DNA from: Natronococcus sp. A-GB7
GTDB taxonomy: Archaea > Halobacteriota > Halobacteria > Halobacteriales > Natrialbaceae
Assembly (NCBI RefSeq): GCF_029688865.1
Contig: NZ_JARUKV010000015.1
Coordinates: 47,324 to 111,323, forward strand
Direction of reading: 5' to 3'
DNA length: 64,000 nucleotides
Positions 39,535 to 48,163 of the stretch are shown piece after piece. The translations under genes were made by a program, and so were the position numbers. The number at the start of each line of letters is the position of its first letter. The first letter of the stretch is position 1. Below the pieces are notes generated by a model. It did not search any database and was not told the origin of the DNA. It was given only the letters and a program-made list of their open reading frames with translations.

Positions 39535-40767
39535 TCAGTCGCCCGCTCGAGGCTGGCTCGACGGGTTGACGCTGCCGCTTTTCTGGACGATATCGAAGGC
39601 CGTCATCACGTCGGATCGCGAGATCAGGCCGACCAGATCGCCGTCGGTCCGCGGGGCCGGGTCGCCGAACGCGCCCTCGGAACCCCACTCGTCCCGGCCG
39701 TCGACGACGAGGAGCCGCCCGATACCGTGTTCCCGCATCCGTTCGATAGCCGTCATCGCGTCCGAATCGGGATCGATCGTCTTCAGGTCGGTCGTCATCA
39801 CCTCCGAGACCGTGTACGCGTCGCGCTCGACCGGTTTGATGTCGCGGGCGTCCGACAGCGTCACCAGCCCCACGAGCCGCTCACCGCCGAACCCGTCGGT
39901 CTCGACGACCGGGTAGCCGGTGTGTCGCTCGGTGAACATCCGCTGGATCAGCTCCGCGACCGACGCGTCCGGCTCGACGGTGTGGAGGTCGCCCGCGGTC
40001 GTCATGATATCTCGAACCGTGACGTCCTGGAACGCGGCTTTCATCGTCACCTGCTGGGCCTCGCTCGAGGCGGCGATGTAGACGAAGAAGGCGACGCCGA
40101 TGAGGATGATGTTGAACGCGAACAGCCCGAACAGTCCCATCGCGATCGCGAACAGCTTCCCGATGCTCGCGGCCTGCTGGGTCGCTCGAGGGTAGGGTCG
40201 CCCACGAGCGAGCAGCGCCCGAAGGATCCGTCCGCCGTCCATCGGGAACGCGGGGATCATGTTGAAGATCGCGAGCGCGACGTTGAGCACGGCGAGGTAG
40301 CCGAGGACGAACCGCGCGCCGCCAAACGTCTCGGGCGTGAGAAAGAAGAGTACGTAGGAGGCGACGCCGACGAGCACGGAGACGATCGGCCCGGCGATGG
40401 CGATATTGAACTCCTGTCGCCAATCCTCGGGCATCTCCGAGAGTGCAGCGATTCCGCCGAACAGCCAGAGGGTGATCGAGTCGATCGGAAAGCCGTATCG
40501 CTGAGCCGTCAGCGAGTGGCCGAGTTCGTGGAGCACGACGCCGACGAACAGTCCGACCGCGGCGGCGAAACCGAGTACCCACGGCAGTAGGCCCCCGGTC
40601 ACGTAGCTGACGTCGATACCCGCGCCGAGGAACTCGTTGAGAATGTCGGCGACGGGTTCGATCTGAGCGCCGATGAGGTACGCAAACAGCGGGAGCACCA
40701 GCAAGAACGTCAGATCGAGCTTGATCGGGATCCCGAACAGGGACCCGATCCGAAAACTCTTCATCAT
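39535..40767 (-). CDS. Site-2 protease (M50) with two C-terminal CBS domains
   Basis: From ATG 40767 the product is 410 residues. It has an integral-membrane zinc protease core with HELGH (about 80-84) and a second motif AFPMDGGRILRA carrying the metal-binding Asp, six or so membrane segments, then two CBS repeats (VRDIMTTAGDLHTVEPDASV and VSEVMTTDLKTIDPDSDAMT), which usually bind adenine nucleotides. It performs intramembrane cleavage of unknown substrates. A GTG 33 bases upstream also opens the frame, but it overlaps a TATA-like box (40791-40798) whose spacing favours the ATGATG at 40764-40767. Confidence 0.9.
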   Translation of the reverse strand: MMKSFRIGSLFGIPIKLDLTFLLVLPLFAYLIGAQIEPVADILNEFLGAGIDVSYVTGGLLPWVLGFAAAVGLFVGVVLHELGHSLTAQRYGFPIDSITLWLFGGIAALSEMPEDWRQEFNIAIAGPIVSVLVGVASYVLFFLTPETFGGARFVLGYLAVLNVALAIFNMIPAFPMDGGRILRALLARGRPYPRATQQAASIGKLFAIAMGLFGLFAFNIILIGVAFFVYIAASSEAQQVTMKAAFQDVTVRDIMTTAGDLHTVEPDASVAELIQRMFTERHTGYPVVETDGFGGERLVGLVTLSDARDIKPVERDAYTVSEVMTTDLKTIDPDSDAMTAIERMREHGIGRLLVVDGRDEWGSEGAFGDPAPRTDGDLVGLISRSDVMTAFDIVQKSGSVNPSSQPRAGD

Positions 40768-40790
40768 ACGGCGTAATTCCGGCGGCAGAT

Positions 40791-40798
40791 CCTTAAAC
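40791..40798 (-). promoter_or_regulatory. TATA box of the site-2 protease gene
   Basis: Read GTTTAAGG on the minus strand, 24-31 bases before ATG 40767. Confidence 0.5.
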
Positions 40799-41125
40799 AC
40801 GCCGCCGTCCTGGTGAGGCGACGAGTTCCGAGCGACTCGAGCGTGGCTGGAGCTTCGCGCCGCCCGACGTCCTCGGTCGGATAATAATACACCTTATACA
40901 AAACTCCTACTCGGATTGATAACGGTCATTGATGAACGAAACGTGATCGCTGGCCGAACGTATCCAACGACAGAAAGCGGTCACCGACGAGTGCTTACCG
41001 ACGGTAACCGTTTCATCACTCTCTCTTCCACTCCGAAAGGGACCCGCTGAGAGCGACCGAAATACCCGATACTGTCCTCTAGCCGGCTGTTATCCACTGA
41101 CATGAATTGGCCATATTGATATTAG

Positions 41126-41145
41126 GTTGATTATATCCATTCAAC
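41126..41145. promoter_or_regulatory. Inverted repeat GTTGA-N10-TCAAC upstream of the small winged-helix gene
   Basis: Perfect 5-base arms around an AT-rich spacer, 24 bases before the TATA box at 41170. This is a plausible autoregulatory operator. The rest of the gene-free interval 40801-41202 is AT-rich, with a second small palindrome (TTACC-gac-GGTAA at about 40996-41008) and no frame that I can support. Confidence 0.35.
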
Positions 41146-41169
41146 TATATTGCTCGAGTGTACCATAGA

Positions 41170-41178
41170 CTTATATGG
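41170..41178 (+). promoter_or_regulatory. TATA box of the small winged-helix gene
   Basis: cttatatgg, 25-33 bases before ATG 41203; leaderless arrangement. Confidence 0.6.
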
Positions 41179-41202
41179 AACCTCGGTGTGGATCGTACTA
41201 CG

Positions 41203-41433
41203 ATGATGGAACAACAACTCACCACCACGCAGCTCGAGCCGCTCCCGACCGAAATCGAATCCCCGCAGGCCAAACTCGTCTACCTCTACCTCGAGGCCAG
41301 CGGCGGTGCGACGGCGTCGGACCTGAACGAGGTCCTGGCGATGAAGAAGATCGGCGTCCTCTCGGTGCTGAACTGTCTCACCGAGGAGGGACTCGTCGAG
41401 AAGAACGGCGCCGACTACGTTCCCTGCAACTAA
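41203..41433 (+). CDS. Small winged-helix DNA-binding protein (MarR/TrmB-like)
   Basis: The 76-residue product is one winged helix: SPQAKLVYLYLEASGGATAS, DLNEVLAMKKIGVLSVLNCL (recognition helix) and EEGLVEKNGADYVPCN (wing). It is likely a transcriptional regulator, perhaps of itself given the palindrome at its promoter. ATGATG at 41203 is chosen because the box at 41170 fits it; an upstream in-frame ATG at 41158 precedes the promoter. Confidence 0.75.
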   Translation: MMEQQLTTTQLEPLPTEIESPQAKLVYLYLEASGGATASDLNEVLAMKKIGVLSVLNCLTEEGLVEKNGADYVPCN

Positions 41434-41562
41434 ACGACGATTTTTGACGTGCTGTCGGTCAACTCGCCGAGTAGTTCCGCCTGAACCCCCGCTGGCGCGG
41501 ACGTAGCGGTTCGAAGGCTTTATCCCCACGGTAGGCTTCCGTTTTCGTAAGTAACCACAACC

Positions 41563-42093
41563 ATGTCGGACAAACCCGCCTCAATGTACCGGGAGATCAG
41601 TAAGCCGGCCTACACGCGCCGCGAGTACATTACTGGAATCCCCGGATCGAAGATCGCACAGCACAAGATGGGCAACGTCAGCGCCGGTCCCGAGGACTAC
41701 CCGGTCCAGATCAGCCTCATCACCGAGGAAGAGGTCCAGATCCGCCACGGAAGCCTCGAGGCTTCGCGCCTGTCGGCCAACCGCCACATGCTGAAAAACG
41801 CCGGTGAGAACAACTACAAGATGATTCTCCGGAAGTTCCCCCACCACGTCATCCGGGAGAACAAGCAGGCGACGGGTGCGGGCGCGGACCGTGTCTCCGA
41901 CGGGATGCGCCAGTCGTTCGGGAAGATCGTCGGCACCGCCGCGCGCATCGACGCCGGCGAGCGCATCTTCACGGTCTGGTGTGACTTAGACGACGCCGAG
42001 CACGCCAAGGAGGCGTTCCGCCGCGCGTACAACAAGATCTCGCCGCCGTGCCGTATCGTCGTCGAGAAGGGCGAAGAGCAGCTGGTCTCGTAA
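41563..42093 (+). CDS. rpl10e: 50S ribosomal protein L10e (uL16)
   Basis: The 176-residue product starts [20 protein letters not shown] and contains [20 protein letters not shown] and [12 protein letters not shown], the L10e/L16 signature that sits near the peptidyl transferase centre. It is a single gene with a TATA-like stretch (gctttatcc, about 41517-41525) and a short leader. A T-rich stretch follows the stop. Confidence 0.97.
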   Translation: MSDKPASMYREISKPAYTRREYITGIPGSKIAQHKMGNVSAGPEDYPVQISLITEEEVQIRHGSLEASRLSANRHMLKNAGENNYKMILRKFPHHVIRENKQATGAGADRVSDGMRQSFGKIVGTAARIDAGERIFTVWCDLDDAEHAKEAFRRAYNKISPPCRIVVEKGEEQLVS

Positions 42094-42321
42094 CCCCACC
42101 TTTTACTCTGGACGGCGTCGCCGTCCGTCGCCACACGGCCCAGTGCAAACGCCGCTCTCACCGACGACCCTGGAGTCGTTCGTCGTGGTTCCGGTTCGTG
42201 ACCGTCCTAGCCGAGAACCGCTCGCGCTCGAGAAACCCGTCCCGTCGACTGCGAATCGAGGGCGGCGAGTCCCCGAGTGTGGGTACGCAGACTTTTGGGC
42301 CTCTACTCCCGACTCTCGAGC

Positions 42322-43206
42322 ATGATCGATCTCGCGGTCGCGAACGCCGAGGAGACGTTCGATCGGATGTGCGACCCCCTCGCCGAGCGCGGCGTTCGCG
42401 CCCACCATGTCCCCGTCAGCGAGCGGGTCGTTCCGCTGGGCGCGGACGCCCCGTGGTCGCCCGAGGAGTACGACGTCGGGTTCGTCCACCCCGGTCGCCT
42501 GATGGAGGGCGGCGTCGCCGACGCGCTGCTCGAGATCCCGTGGCTCAACGACCGCGAGGCGATCCTCATCTCGCGGAACAAGGCAGAGGTGCTCGCCCGC
42601 CTGGAGCGGGCCGACCTGCCGGTGCCGAAGTCGGTGTACGTTTCGAACGACGTTGGTGAGGGCGAGTTGATCGAGGCGTTCGACCGACTCGAGCCGCCGG
42701 TCGTGGTGAAACCGAACTCGACGACTCGCGGAGTCGGGGTCGCGAAGGCCCACGACCTCGACTCCTTCCTGGGGATCTGTGACTACCTCTCGCTGGTCCA
42801 CGACTACCGGGCGACCGGGGACCGATCCTTCCTGGTCCAGGAGTACCTCCCCGACGCCACCGACTACCGGGTGATGGTCCTCGAGGGTGAGTACGTCGGC
42901 GCCGTCGAACGCCGCCTCCCCGACGACGCGGTCCGCGAGGGTCAGTGGAAACACAACGTCCATCGCGGCGCGACGGCACGGGGGGTCGATCTCCCGACGG
43001 AGTGGCGCCGACTGGCCGAGTCGGTCGCCGACGTCCTCGAGATCCCGTTTCTCGGGGTGGACTTGCTCGAGACTGACGATCGGGTCGTGGTCAACGAGAC
43101 GAACGCTCGGCCAACGATCGACGAGGCGACGAAGTACGAACCGGGATTTTACGACCGTTTAGCGGGAGTAATCTCCGATTGTGCCGACGTTTCGAGGACC
43201 GTCTAA
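42322..43206 (+). CDS. RimK-like ATP-grasp ligase
   Basis: The 294-residue product has the ATP-grasp layout: an N-terminal domain, PPVVVKPNSTTRGVGVAKAH (ATP-binding loop), SFLVQEYLPDATDYRVMVLE, and FLGVDLLETDDRVVVNETNA with the Mg-binding Glu/Asn. Members ligate an amino acid or amine to a carboxylate with ATP, e.g. glutamate to proteins or peptides. ATG 42322 is the family-consistent start (MIDLAVANAEE). The next gene on the same strand encodes a charged repetitive exported protein. The substrate is unknown. Confidence 0.82.
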   Translation: MIDLAVANAEETFDRMCDPLAERGVRAHHVPVSERVVPLGADAPWSPEEYDVGFVHPGRLMEGGVADALLEIPWLNDREAILISRNKAEVLARLERADLPVPKSVYVSNDVGEGELIEAFDRLEPPVVVKPNSTTRGVGVAKAHDLDSFLGICDYLSLVHDYRATGDRSFLVQEYLPDATDYRVMVLEGEYVGAVERRLPDDAVREGQWKHNVHRGATARGVDLPTEWRRLAESVADVLEIPFLGVDLLETDDRVVVNETNARPTIDEATKYEPGFYDRLAGVISDCADVSRTV

Positions 43207-43365
43207 CTCCCAGACGCCCCGGGTTTCGGAAAGATACTCGTCACTGAACGAGCCGAACGGACACCGGACGACGTTCGTATCCTGGATTGATCTCGTAACG
43301 ATTGGACCGGTTAATACGGGACCCTCGAATTGGCCGACGGTGGGCCACGGAGCCCGTAGATCCAG

Positions 43366-43911
43366 ATGACAGAAGACAATACGAACACTCGTCGCGGCGT
43401 TCTCCGAATCGCTGGAGCGGCAGGTATCGGTCTCGTCGGCCTCTCGGGTGCGGTATCGGCCGGTGGGAAGGACGGCAAACACGGCCGAGACAAAGAGAAC
43501 GGTCGAGACGGAGAGAACGGCAAACACGATCGAGACAAAGAGAACGGTCGAGACGGAAAGAACGGCAAACACGGCCGAGACAAAGAGAACGGTCGAGACG
43601 GAAAGAACGGCAAACACGGTCGAGACAAAAAGAACGATCGGGACCGAAAGAACGGCAAACGCGACCGAAGGGACCGCCGGGACCGCCGAGACCGCCGAGA
43701 CCGCCGCGACCGACGCGGTCGCAAGGGGAAAGACGGTCGAGACAAAGGGCACGGCCGAAAACACGATCGAAAGGACGACCGAGACCGTCGCGGCGGAAAA
43801 CGCGGTCGACACGGCCGACACGGCAAGCGAAAGGCTCCGGATCCGGTGACGGAGACGGAGGCCTTCATCGAGCACACGAAGAGACAGACGAAAGGCGGGT
43901 TCCGAAAGTAG
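43366..43911 (+). CDS. Tat-exported charged-repeat (GKxGRDxENGRDGKN) protein
   Basis: The 181-residue product has a Tat-like signal (NTRRGVLRIAGAAGIGLVGL, Ala-Ser-Ala cleavage region near residue 32). Most of what follows is repeats: four 15-residue units of the form GKHGRDKENGRDGKN (45 bp each, about 43465-43645), then a run of DRR triplets (43666-43720), then mixed Lys/Arg/Asp/Gly. It ends with a short unique tail (PDPVTETEAFIEHTKRQTKG). Net charge is strongly basic, unusual for a haloarchaeal exported protein. It lacks a lipobox. Function unknown. Confidence 0.75.
   Translation: MTEDNTNTRRGVLRIAGAAGIGLVGLSGAVSAGGKDGKHGRDKENGRDGENGKHDRDKENGRDGKNGKHGRDKENGRDGKNGKHGRDKKNDRDRKNGKRDRRDRRDRRDRRDRRDRRGRKGKDGRDKGHGRKHDRKDDRDRRGGKRGRHGRHGKRKAPDPVTETEAFIEHTKRQTKGGFRK
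43465..43720 (+). repeat. Coding tandem repeats: 45-bp units then 9-bp GACCGCCGA units
   Basis: Four copies of a 45-base unit (GKHGRDKENGRDGKN), the last with changes, followed by about six copies of a 9-base unit encoding DRR. Unequal crossing-over in this region could change protein length. Confidence 0.75.
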
Positions 43912-44010
43912 TCGCGCCGTCGGTGGAGTCGCTCCTATCTTGGCGGCTCGCGTCCCGAAACGGAACTCGAGAACAAAACCGGTGTCGACCGCGAGTCGAC
44001 TCTCGTATGC

Positions 44011-44406
44011 TTACTCGAGGCTGATTCCCGAGGAGTGTTCGGCCGACTCGAAGACGACCTCGAGGACGCCGTTGTTGTACGTCGCCGAGGCGCTGTGTTC
44101 GTTGACCCGCTGGGGGAGCGAGACGCGCTCGTCGTACTGGCGGTGGTCGCTCTGGGCCGAGATCGTGAGCGTCTTGCCGTCACACTCGAGGTCGATGTTG
44201 TCCTTCTCGACGCCCGGAAGGTCGGCGACCACGCGGATCTCGTCGTCGGTCTCGTGGATGTCAACGTGGGTGTCCATGCCGAATCCGCTGTCGACGGCGC
44301 TCGAGGAGTCGAAATCGACGTCGGCACCGCTCATCATCTCGTTCATCATCCGCTCGATTTCCCGAAAGAGATCGTCGAAGGGTTCGTCGCGGTCGTCTCG
44401 TCGCAT
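44011..44406 (-). CDS. Small heat-shock protein (Hsp20/alpha-crystallin)
   Basis: The 131-residue product has an N-terminal arm (DLFREIERMMNEMM), the alpha-crystallin domain (THVDIHETDDEIRVVADLPG, VEKDNIDLECDGKTLTISA) and ALxxGVLEV-like NNGVLEVVFES, plus a C-terminal IxI-like anchor (GISLE). It is an ATP-independent chaperone. ATG 44406 begins MRRDDRDEPF; an earlier in-frame start adds no conserved sequence. A TATA-like box (read GCTTTTGG near 44430) is about 24-30 bases upstream. Confidence 0.9.
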   Translation of the reverse strand: MRRDDRDEPFDDLFREIERMMNEMMSGADVDFDSSSAVDSGFGMDTHVDIHETDDEIRVVADLPGVEKDNIDLECDGKTLTISAQSDHRQYDERVSLPQRVNEHSASATYNNGVLEVVFESAEHSSGISLE

Positions 44407-44450
44407 AGCTGGTGGTAGGGAAGGGACGGCCAAAAGCTTTCCCCGACGAC

Positions 44451-45518
44451 TCAGTCGGCGGTCTGTCGATCGACGGTGCGTTCCTCGGAGTTGTCCAGTC
44501 GGCTGAGTCCGATCCCGAGGGTCTCGTTCGTCAGTGCTCGGCTCTCGGGACCGTCGAGCAGCCCTGTCACCGAGCGGATCGCGTCGATGTTCTCGGGGAC
44601 GACGTCGGACTCCTGGTGGATCGCCTGCATACAGTAGAGGTCGCGTCCTTCGACGGTAATCGACTCCTCCCAGATACAGTTCTCCCAGATGTCGCCTCGG
44701 GGGCGGCCTGCGTCGAGCGCGAGGTCCTTGAGCGTGCCGGCGCCGTCGATTCCGGCGTAGTCGGGGATCATGAGCAGTCGGTCCTCTCCGCGGAGGCGGT
44801 CGCGGATCTCCGCGACGTCGTCCGGTTCCTCCTCGAGGGTGATGTTGACCGCGTGGACGTGCATCATCGTCGTCGGGACCTTGAGTCCGATCGTGTCGAT
44901 ATCGAGTTCGGGGAAGACGGTCTGGACGTCCGGGCCGTGGTGGGAGGGGATGGAGACGGGGTCCGGCAGGGCGTCGTTGATCGGCCCGCGGCCGGTCTGG
45001 TCCGGGTCGCCGCCGCGTCGGACCAGCGTCGTTCGGACCTTCTCGATGCCGTAGTCCTCGTGGATCGGCGAGACGAGCCGCGAGAGACCGGTCGTGTTAC
45101 AGGAGACGACGCGAACGTAGTCGGCGTCGGTCGCCTCGTCGTAGTTCGCGCGGGCGTTGAAGCTGACCTCGGCGATGGTCGCGTCCTCGCCGCCCTGGAA
45201 GAGTGCAGGGGTGTCGTGGCGCTCGTACAGCGGGCGATTCTGGGCACCGATTCCGGACGGCGTCGCGTCGACGACGATGTCGCTGTCTGCGACGAGGTCG
45301 TCGACGGTACCGGCGAGGTCGATGCCAGCCTCGTGGAACCCATCGGTACGGTCCTCGTCGACCGCGTAGAGCGGGTACTCCGCCTCGGCCGCCCCGAGTG
45401 CGACGTAGTCGGGACTGACCTTGGCGACGCCGGCGACCTCCATATCTGGCTGAGCTCGCACGGCGTCTGCGACGCGCTTTCCGATGGTTCCATAACCGTT
45501 GATTCCGACCCGGAGCAT
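44451..45518 (-). CDS. gapII: Type II (archaeal) glyceraldehyde-3-phosphate dehydrogenase
   Basis: The 355-residue product begins [20 protein letters not shown] with the catalytic Cys140 in [10 protein letters not shown]. It is the archaeal class of phosphorylating GAPDH, which in Haloferax volcanii serves gluconeogenesis. The TATA-like box (45544-45550) is 26-32 bases upstream of ATG 45518; another in-frame ATG at 45530 would be too close. The gene is divergent from type I GAPDH and shares the 269-base intergenic region, which has paired inverted motifs. Confidence 0.93.
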   Translation of the reverse strand: MLRVGINGYGTIGKRVADAVRAQPDMEVAGVAKVSPDYVALGAAEAEYPLYAVDEDRTDGFHEAGIDLAGTVDDLVADSDIVVDATPSGIGAQNRPLYERHDTPALFQGGEDATIAEVSFNARANYDEATDADYVRVVSCNTTGLSRLVSPIHEDYGIEKVRTTLVRRGGDPDQTGRGPINDALPDPVSIPSHHGPDVQTVFPELDIDTIGLKVPTTMMHVHAVNITLEEEPDDVAEIRDRLRGEDRLLMIPDYAGIDGAGTLKDLALDAGRPRGDIWENCIWEESITVEGRDLYCMQAIHQESDVVPENIDAIRSVTGLLDGPESRALTNETLGIGLSRLDNSEERTVDRQTAD

Positions 45519-45543
45519 ACGCGTCGACATCCACCGCCGACCG

Positions 45544-45550
45544 GCATAAC
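45544..45550 (-). promoter_or_regulatory. TATA-like box of gapII
   Basis: Read GTTATGC on the minus strand. Spacing supports ATG 45518 as the gapII start. Confidence 0.5.
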
Positions 45551-45576
45551 TGTTTTGCAAGAATCTGATAGATGTT

Positions 45577-45592
45577 AACTCGAAATTGAGTT
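45577..45592. promoter_or_regulatory. Inverted motif AACTC-N6-GAGTT upstream of gapII TATA (TrmB-like)
   Basis: A perfect 5-base inverted repeat, 27 bases upstream of the gapII TATA box (59-74 bases from ATG 45518). It differs only in the outer bases from the TACT-N7-GAGTA motif reported for the Halobacterium sugar regulator TrmB; an upstream position is associated with activation there. Confidence 0.4.
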
Positions 45593-45756
45593 GTTCGGTG
45601 CAGATCGGCCGGAGAACACGTGCTAACGCATGCACACGCTAAAACATCAGAAAGTTTGAATTTTCTATGATATGTGGAACCACAACGAACCAGCCTTAGC
45701 GAACGATAGATCGAAATCCTTCCCTATCGTCAATCAACGTTTTGGAAGGGGCAAGT

Positions 45757-45764
45757 GATTTAAT
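45757..45764 (+). promoter_or_regulatory. TATA box of gapI
   Basis: gatttaat, 24-31 bases before ATG 45788; leaderless. Confidence 0.55.
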
Positions 45765-45778
45765 CATGGCCTGCGTAG

Positions 45779-45794
45779 TACTCAGATATGAGTG
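45779..45794. promoter_or_regulatory. TACT-N7-GAGTG motif over the gapI start (TrmB-like)
   Basis: Matches TACT-N7-GAGTA except for the last base and overlaps the transcription/translation start of gapI. A bound regulator here would block transcription. Confidence 0.4.
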
Positions 45795-46858
45795 AACATT
45801 CGTACACCGAGAACGAGTTCGAGGGGACGCTTCGTATCGGCCTCAACGGATTCGGGCGGATCGGACGCAACGTCCTTCGCGCGTCACTTGCGTACGACGA
45901 TGTCGAGGTCGTCGCGATCAACGACGTCATGGACAACGACGACATGCGTTACCTGCTGCAGTACGACTCGGTTCACGGACGCCTCGAGGACGTCTCCCTC
46001 GAGGACGACACCCTTACTCTCGAGGGTCAGGAGATCCGGCTGACCTCCGAGCGCGATCCGACCCAGCTGCCGTGGGACGAACTCGACGTCGACGTCGCGT
46101 TCGAGGCAACCGGCATCTTCCGTACGTACGACGAGGCCGCCCAGCATCTTGAAGCCGGCGCCGACAAGGTGCTGATTTCGGCCCCGCCGAAGGGTGAGAA
46201 GGAGGTCCAGACGATCGTCTACGGCGTCAACCACGACGAGTACGACGGCGAGGACGTCCTCTCGAACGCCTCCTGTACGACGAACTCGGTCGCGCCGGTC
46301 GTACAGGTCTTGGACGAGGAGTTCGGTATCGAGTCCGGACTGTTGACCACGGTCCACGCCTACACCGGGAGCCAGAACCTGATCGACGGCCCGCTCGACA
46401 AGCGCCGCCGCGGTCGCGCCGCCGCCGAGAACATCATTCCGACCTCGACAGGCGCCGCCATCGCCACCACCGAAGTGCTGCCCCAGCTCGAGGGGAAGCT
46501 CGACGGGATGGCGATGCGAGTTCCCGTTCCGAACGGCTCGATCACCGACCTCACCGTCGACCTCGAGGAGGACGTCACCGAGGAGGAACTCGCCGACGCC
46601 TTCCGCGACGCGGCCGACGGCGAACTCGCCGGCGTGCTCGGCTACACCGACGAGGAGATCGTCTCCCGGGACATCGTCGGCCTCCCGTTCTCGTCGTACG
46701 TCGACCTCGAGTCGACGATGTCACTCGAGGACGGTCTCGTCAAGGTCCTGACCTGGTACGACAACGAGTACGGGTTCTCGAACCGGATGCTCGATCTCGC
46801 GACCTACGTCGCCGCCGAGGCGGAAGCAGACGAGGCCGACGAGGCCGTCGCCCGCTGA
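45788..46858 (+). CDS. gapI: Type I (bacterial-like) glyceraldehyde-3-phosphate dehydrogenase
   Basis: The 356-residue product has the NAD-binding GLNGFGRIGRNVLRA and catalytic Cys163 in NASCTTNSVAP, plus TVHAYTGSQNLIDGP. It is the bacterial-type GAPDH, acquired in haloarchaea, which in Haloferax acts in sugar catabolism. It is followed by pgk 42 bases later on the same strand, the next glycolytic step. An acidic tail (ADEADEAVAR) is typical of halophilic versions. Confidence 0.95.
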   Translation: MSEHSYTENEFEGTLRIGLNGFGRIGRNVLRASLAYDDVEVVAINDVMDNDDMRYLLQYDSVHGRLEDVSLEDDTLTLEGQEIRLTSERDPTQLPWDELDVDVAFEATGIFRTYDEAAQHLEAGADKVLISAPPKGEKEVQTIVYGVNHDEYDGEDVLSNASCTTNSVAPVVQVLDEEFGIESGLLTTVHAYTGSQNLIDGPLDKRRRGRAAAENIIPTSTGAAIATTEVLPQLEGKLDGMAMRVPVPNGSITDLTVDLEEDVTEEELADAFRDAADGELAGVLGYTDEEIVSRDIVGLPFSSYVDLESTMSLEDGLVKVLTWYDNEYGFSNRMLDLATYVAAEAEADEADEAVAR

Positions 46859-46869
46859 TCGCTCTTTAA

Positions 46870-46877
46870 TCTTTAAG
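46870..46877 (+). promoter_or_regulatory. TATA box of pgk
   Basis: tctttaag, 24-31 bases before ATG 46901. pgk thus has its own promoter in addition to possible readthrough from gapI. Confidence 0.5.
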
Positions 46878-46900
46878 CGCGTTCGGCGCGCCGTCCCTGT

Positions 46901-48109
46901 ATGTTCAAGACGATCGACGATCTCGACGCCGAGCAGCGACTGTTGATCCGCCTCGACCTCAACGCGCCCGTCGAGGACGGCGTCGTTCAGGACAACCGCC
47001 GGTTCGCGCGCCACGCCGAAACCCTTCGAGAGCTACTCGAGGACGGCCACGCGATCGCCATCCTCGCCCACCAGGGCCGCCCCGGTCGCGACACGTTCGT
47101 CTCCCTCGAAGGACACGCCGAGATCCTCGCCGATCACCTCGAGCGGGACGTCGACTTCGTCGCCGACACCTTCGGCGAGGACGCGCTGGCGGCGATCGAC
47201 GACCTCGACGGTGGCGAGCTACTCGTTCTCGAGAACGCCCGAATGTGCGACGAGGAACTCCCCGAAGAGGAGCCCGAGGTCAAAGCCGACACCGAGTTCG
47301 TGCGGACCCTCGCCCCGGAGTTCGACGCCTACGTCAACGACGCCTACTCGGCGGCTCACCGCTCGCACGCCTCGCTGGTCGGCTTCCCGCGCGTGATAGA
47401 CGCCTACGCGGGTCGCGTGATGGAAACCGAGTACACGGCGAACTCGTCGATCCAGGAACGGGAGTTCGACGGCACCGTCACGATGGCTCTCGGTGGAACG
47501 AAGGCCGAGGACCTGATCCCCGTCATCGAACGGGTCGACGACACGGTCGATCGGTTCTGTCTCGGCGGCATCGTCGGCGAACTCTTCTTGCGCGCGGCGG
47601 GTCACGACGTCGGCTACGACGTCGAAGGAACCGACTTCTTCGACGAGCAGTGGGACGACCAGCGCGAGACGATCGAGCGCATCCTCGAGGAGTACGACGA
47701 GTCCCTGCACCTCGCGACGGACCTCGCCTACGAGGGCGACGACGACGACCGTGCGGAGACGGACGTCGAGGGTCTCGAGAAGGAGACCTCCTACCTCGAC
47801 GTCGGCTCCGACACCGCGGAGACGTACGCCGATCTCGTCCGCGAGTCCGAAGCCGTCTTCGTCAAGGGCGCGCTGGGCGTCTTCGAGGACGAACGGTTCG
47901 CCGACGGCACCGTCACGGTGCTCGAGGCGATCGCCGAAACTGAGTGCTTCTCGGTCGTCGGCGGCGGCGACACCTCTCGCGCTATCGAGATGTACGGCCT
48001 CGACGAGGACGACTTCGGACACGTTTCGATCGCGGGCGGCGCCTACGTCCGTGCGCTGACGGGCGAGCCGCTGGTCGCGGTCGAGGCCCTCGAAGACGCC
48101 GCCGAATAA
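46901..48109 (+). CDS. pgk: Phosphoglycerate kinase
   Basis: The 402-residue product has the substrate-binding LIRLDLNAPVEDG, LAHQGRPGRDTFVSL, and the C-lobe nucleotide motifs ALGGTKAED and VVGGGDTSRAIE. It makes 3-phosphoglycerate and ATP from 1,3-bisphosphoglycerate, downstream of GAPDH. Acidic inserts reflect halophily. Length agrees with archaeal PGKs. Confidence 0.96.
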   Translation: MFKTIDDLDAEQRLLIRLDLNAPVEDGVVQDNRRFARHAETLRELLEDGHAIAILAHQGRPGRDTFVSLEGHAEILADHLERDVDFVADTFGEDALAAIDDLDGGELLVLENARMCDEELPEEEPEVKADTEFVRTLAPEFDAYVNDAYSAAHRSHASLVGFPRVIDAYAGRVMETEYTANSSIQEREFDGTVTMALGGTKAEDLIPVIERVDDTVDRFCLGGIVGELFLRAAGHDVGYDVEGTDFFDEQWDDQRETIERILEEYDESLHLATDLAYEGDDDDRAETDVEGLEKETSYLDVGSDTAETYADLVRESEAVFVKGALGVFEDERFADGTVTVLEAIAETECFSVVGGGDTSRAIEMYGLDEDDFGHVSIAGGAYVRALTGEPLVAVEALEDAAE

Positions 48110-48163
48110 CGTCCCCGATAGCCGATAGCAAGATCTTTCGGCCCGCTGATCCCACTATCGCGC

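Noticed and set aside
43465..43720. Possible CRISPR array
   Set aside because: Tandem 45-bp and 9-bp units are contiguous and coding, with no spacers.
43159..43877. Minus-strand frames with Ser/Val repeats opposite the charged-repeat gene
   Set aside because: Complement of the tandem repeats. The plus-strand frame has a Tat signal, a stop at the natural end and repeat-unit logic.
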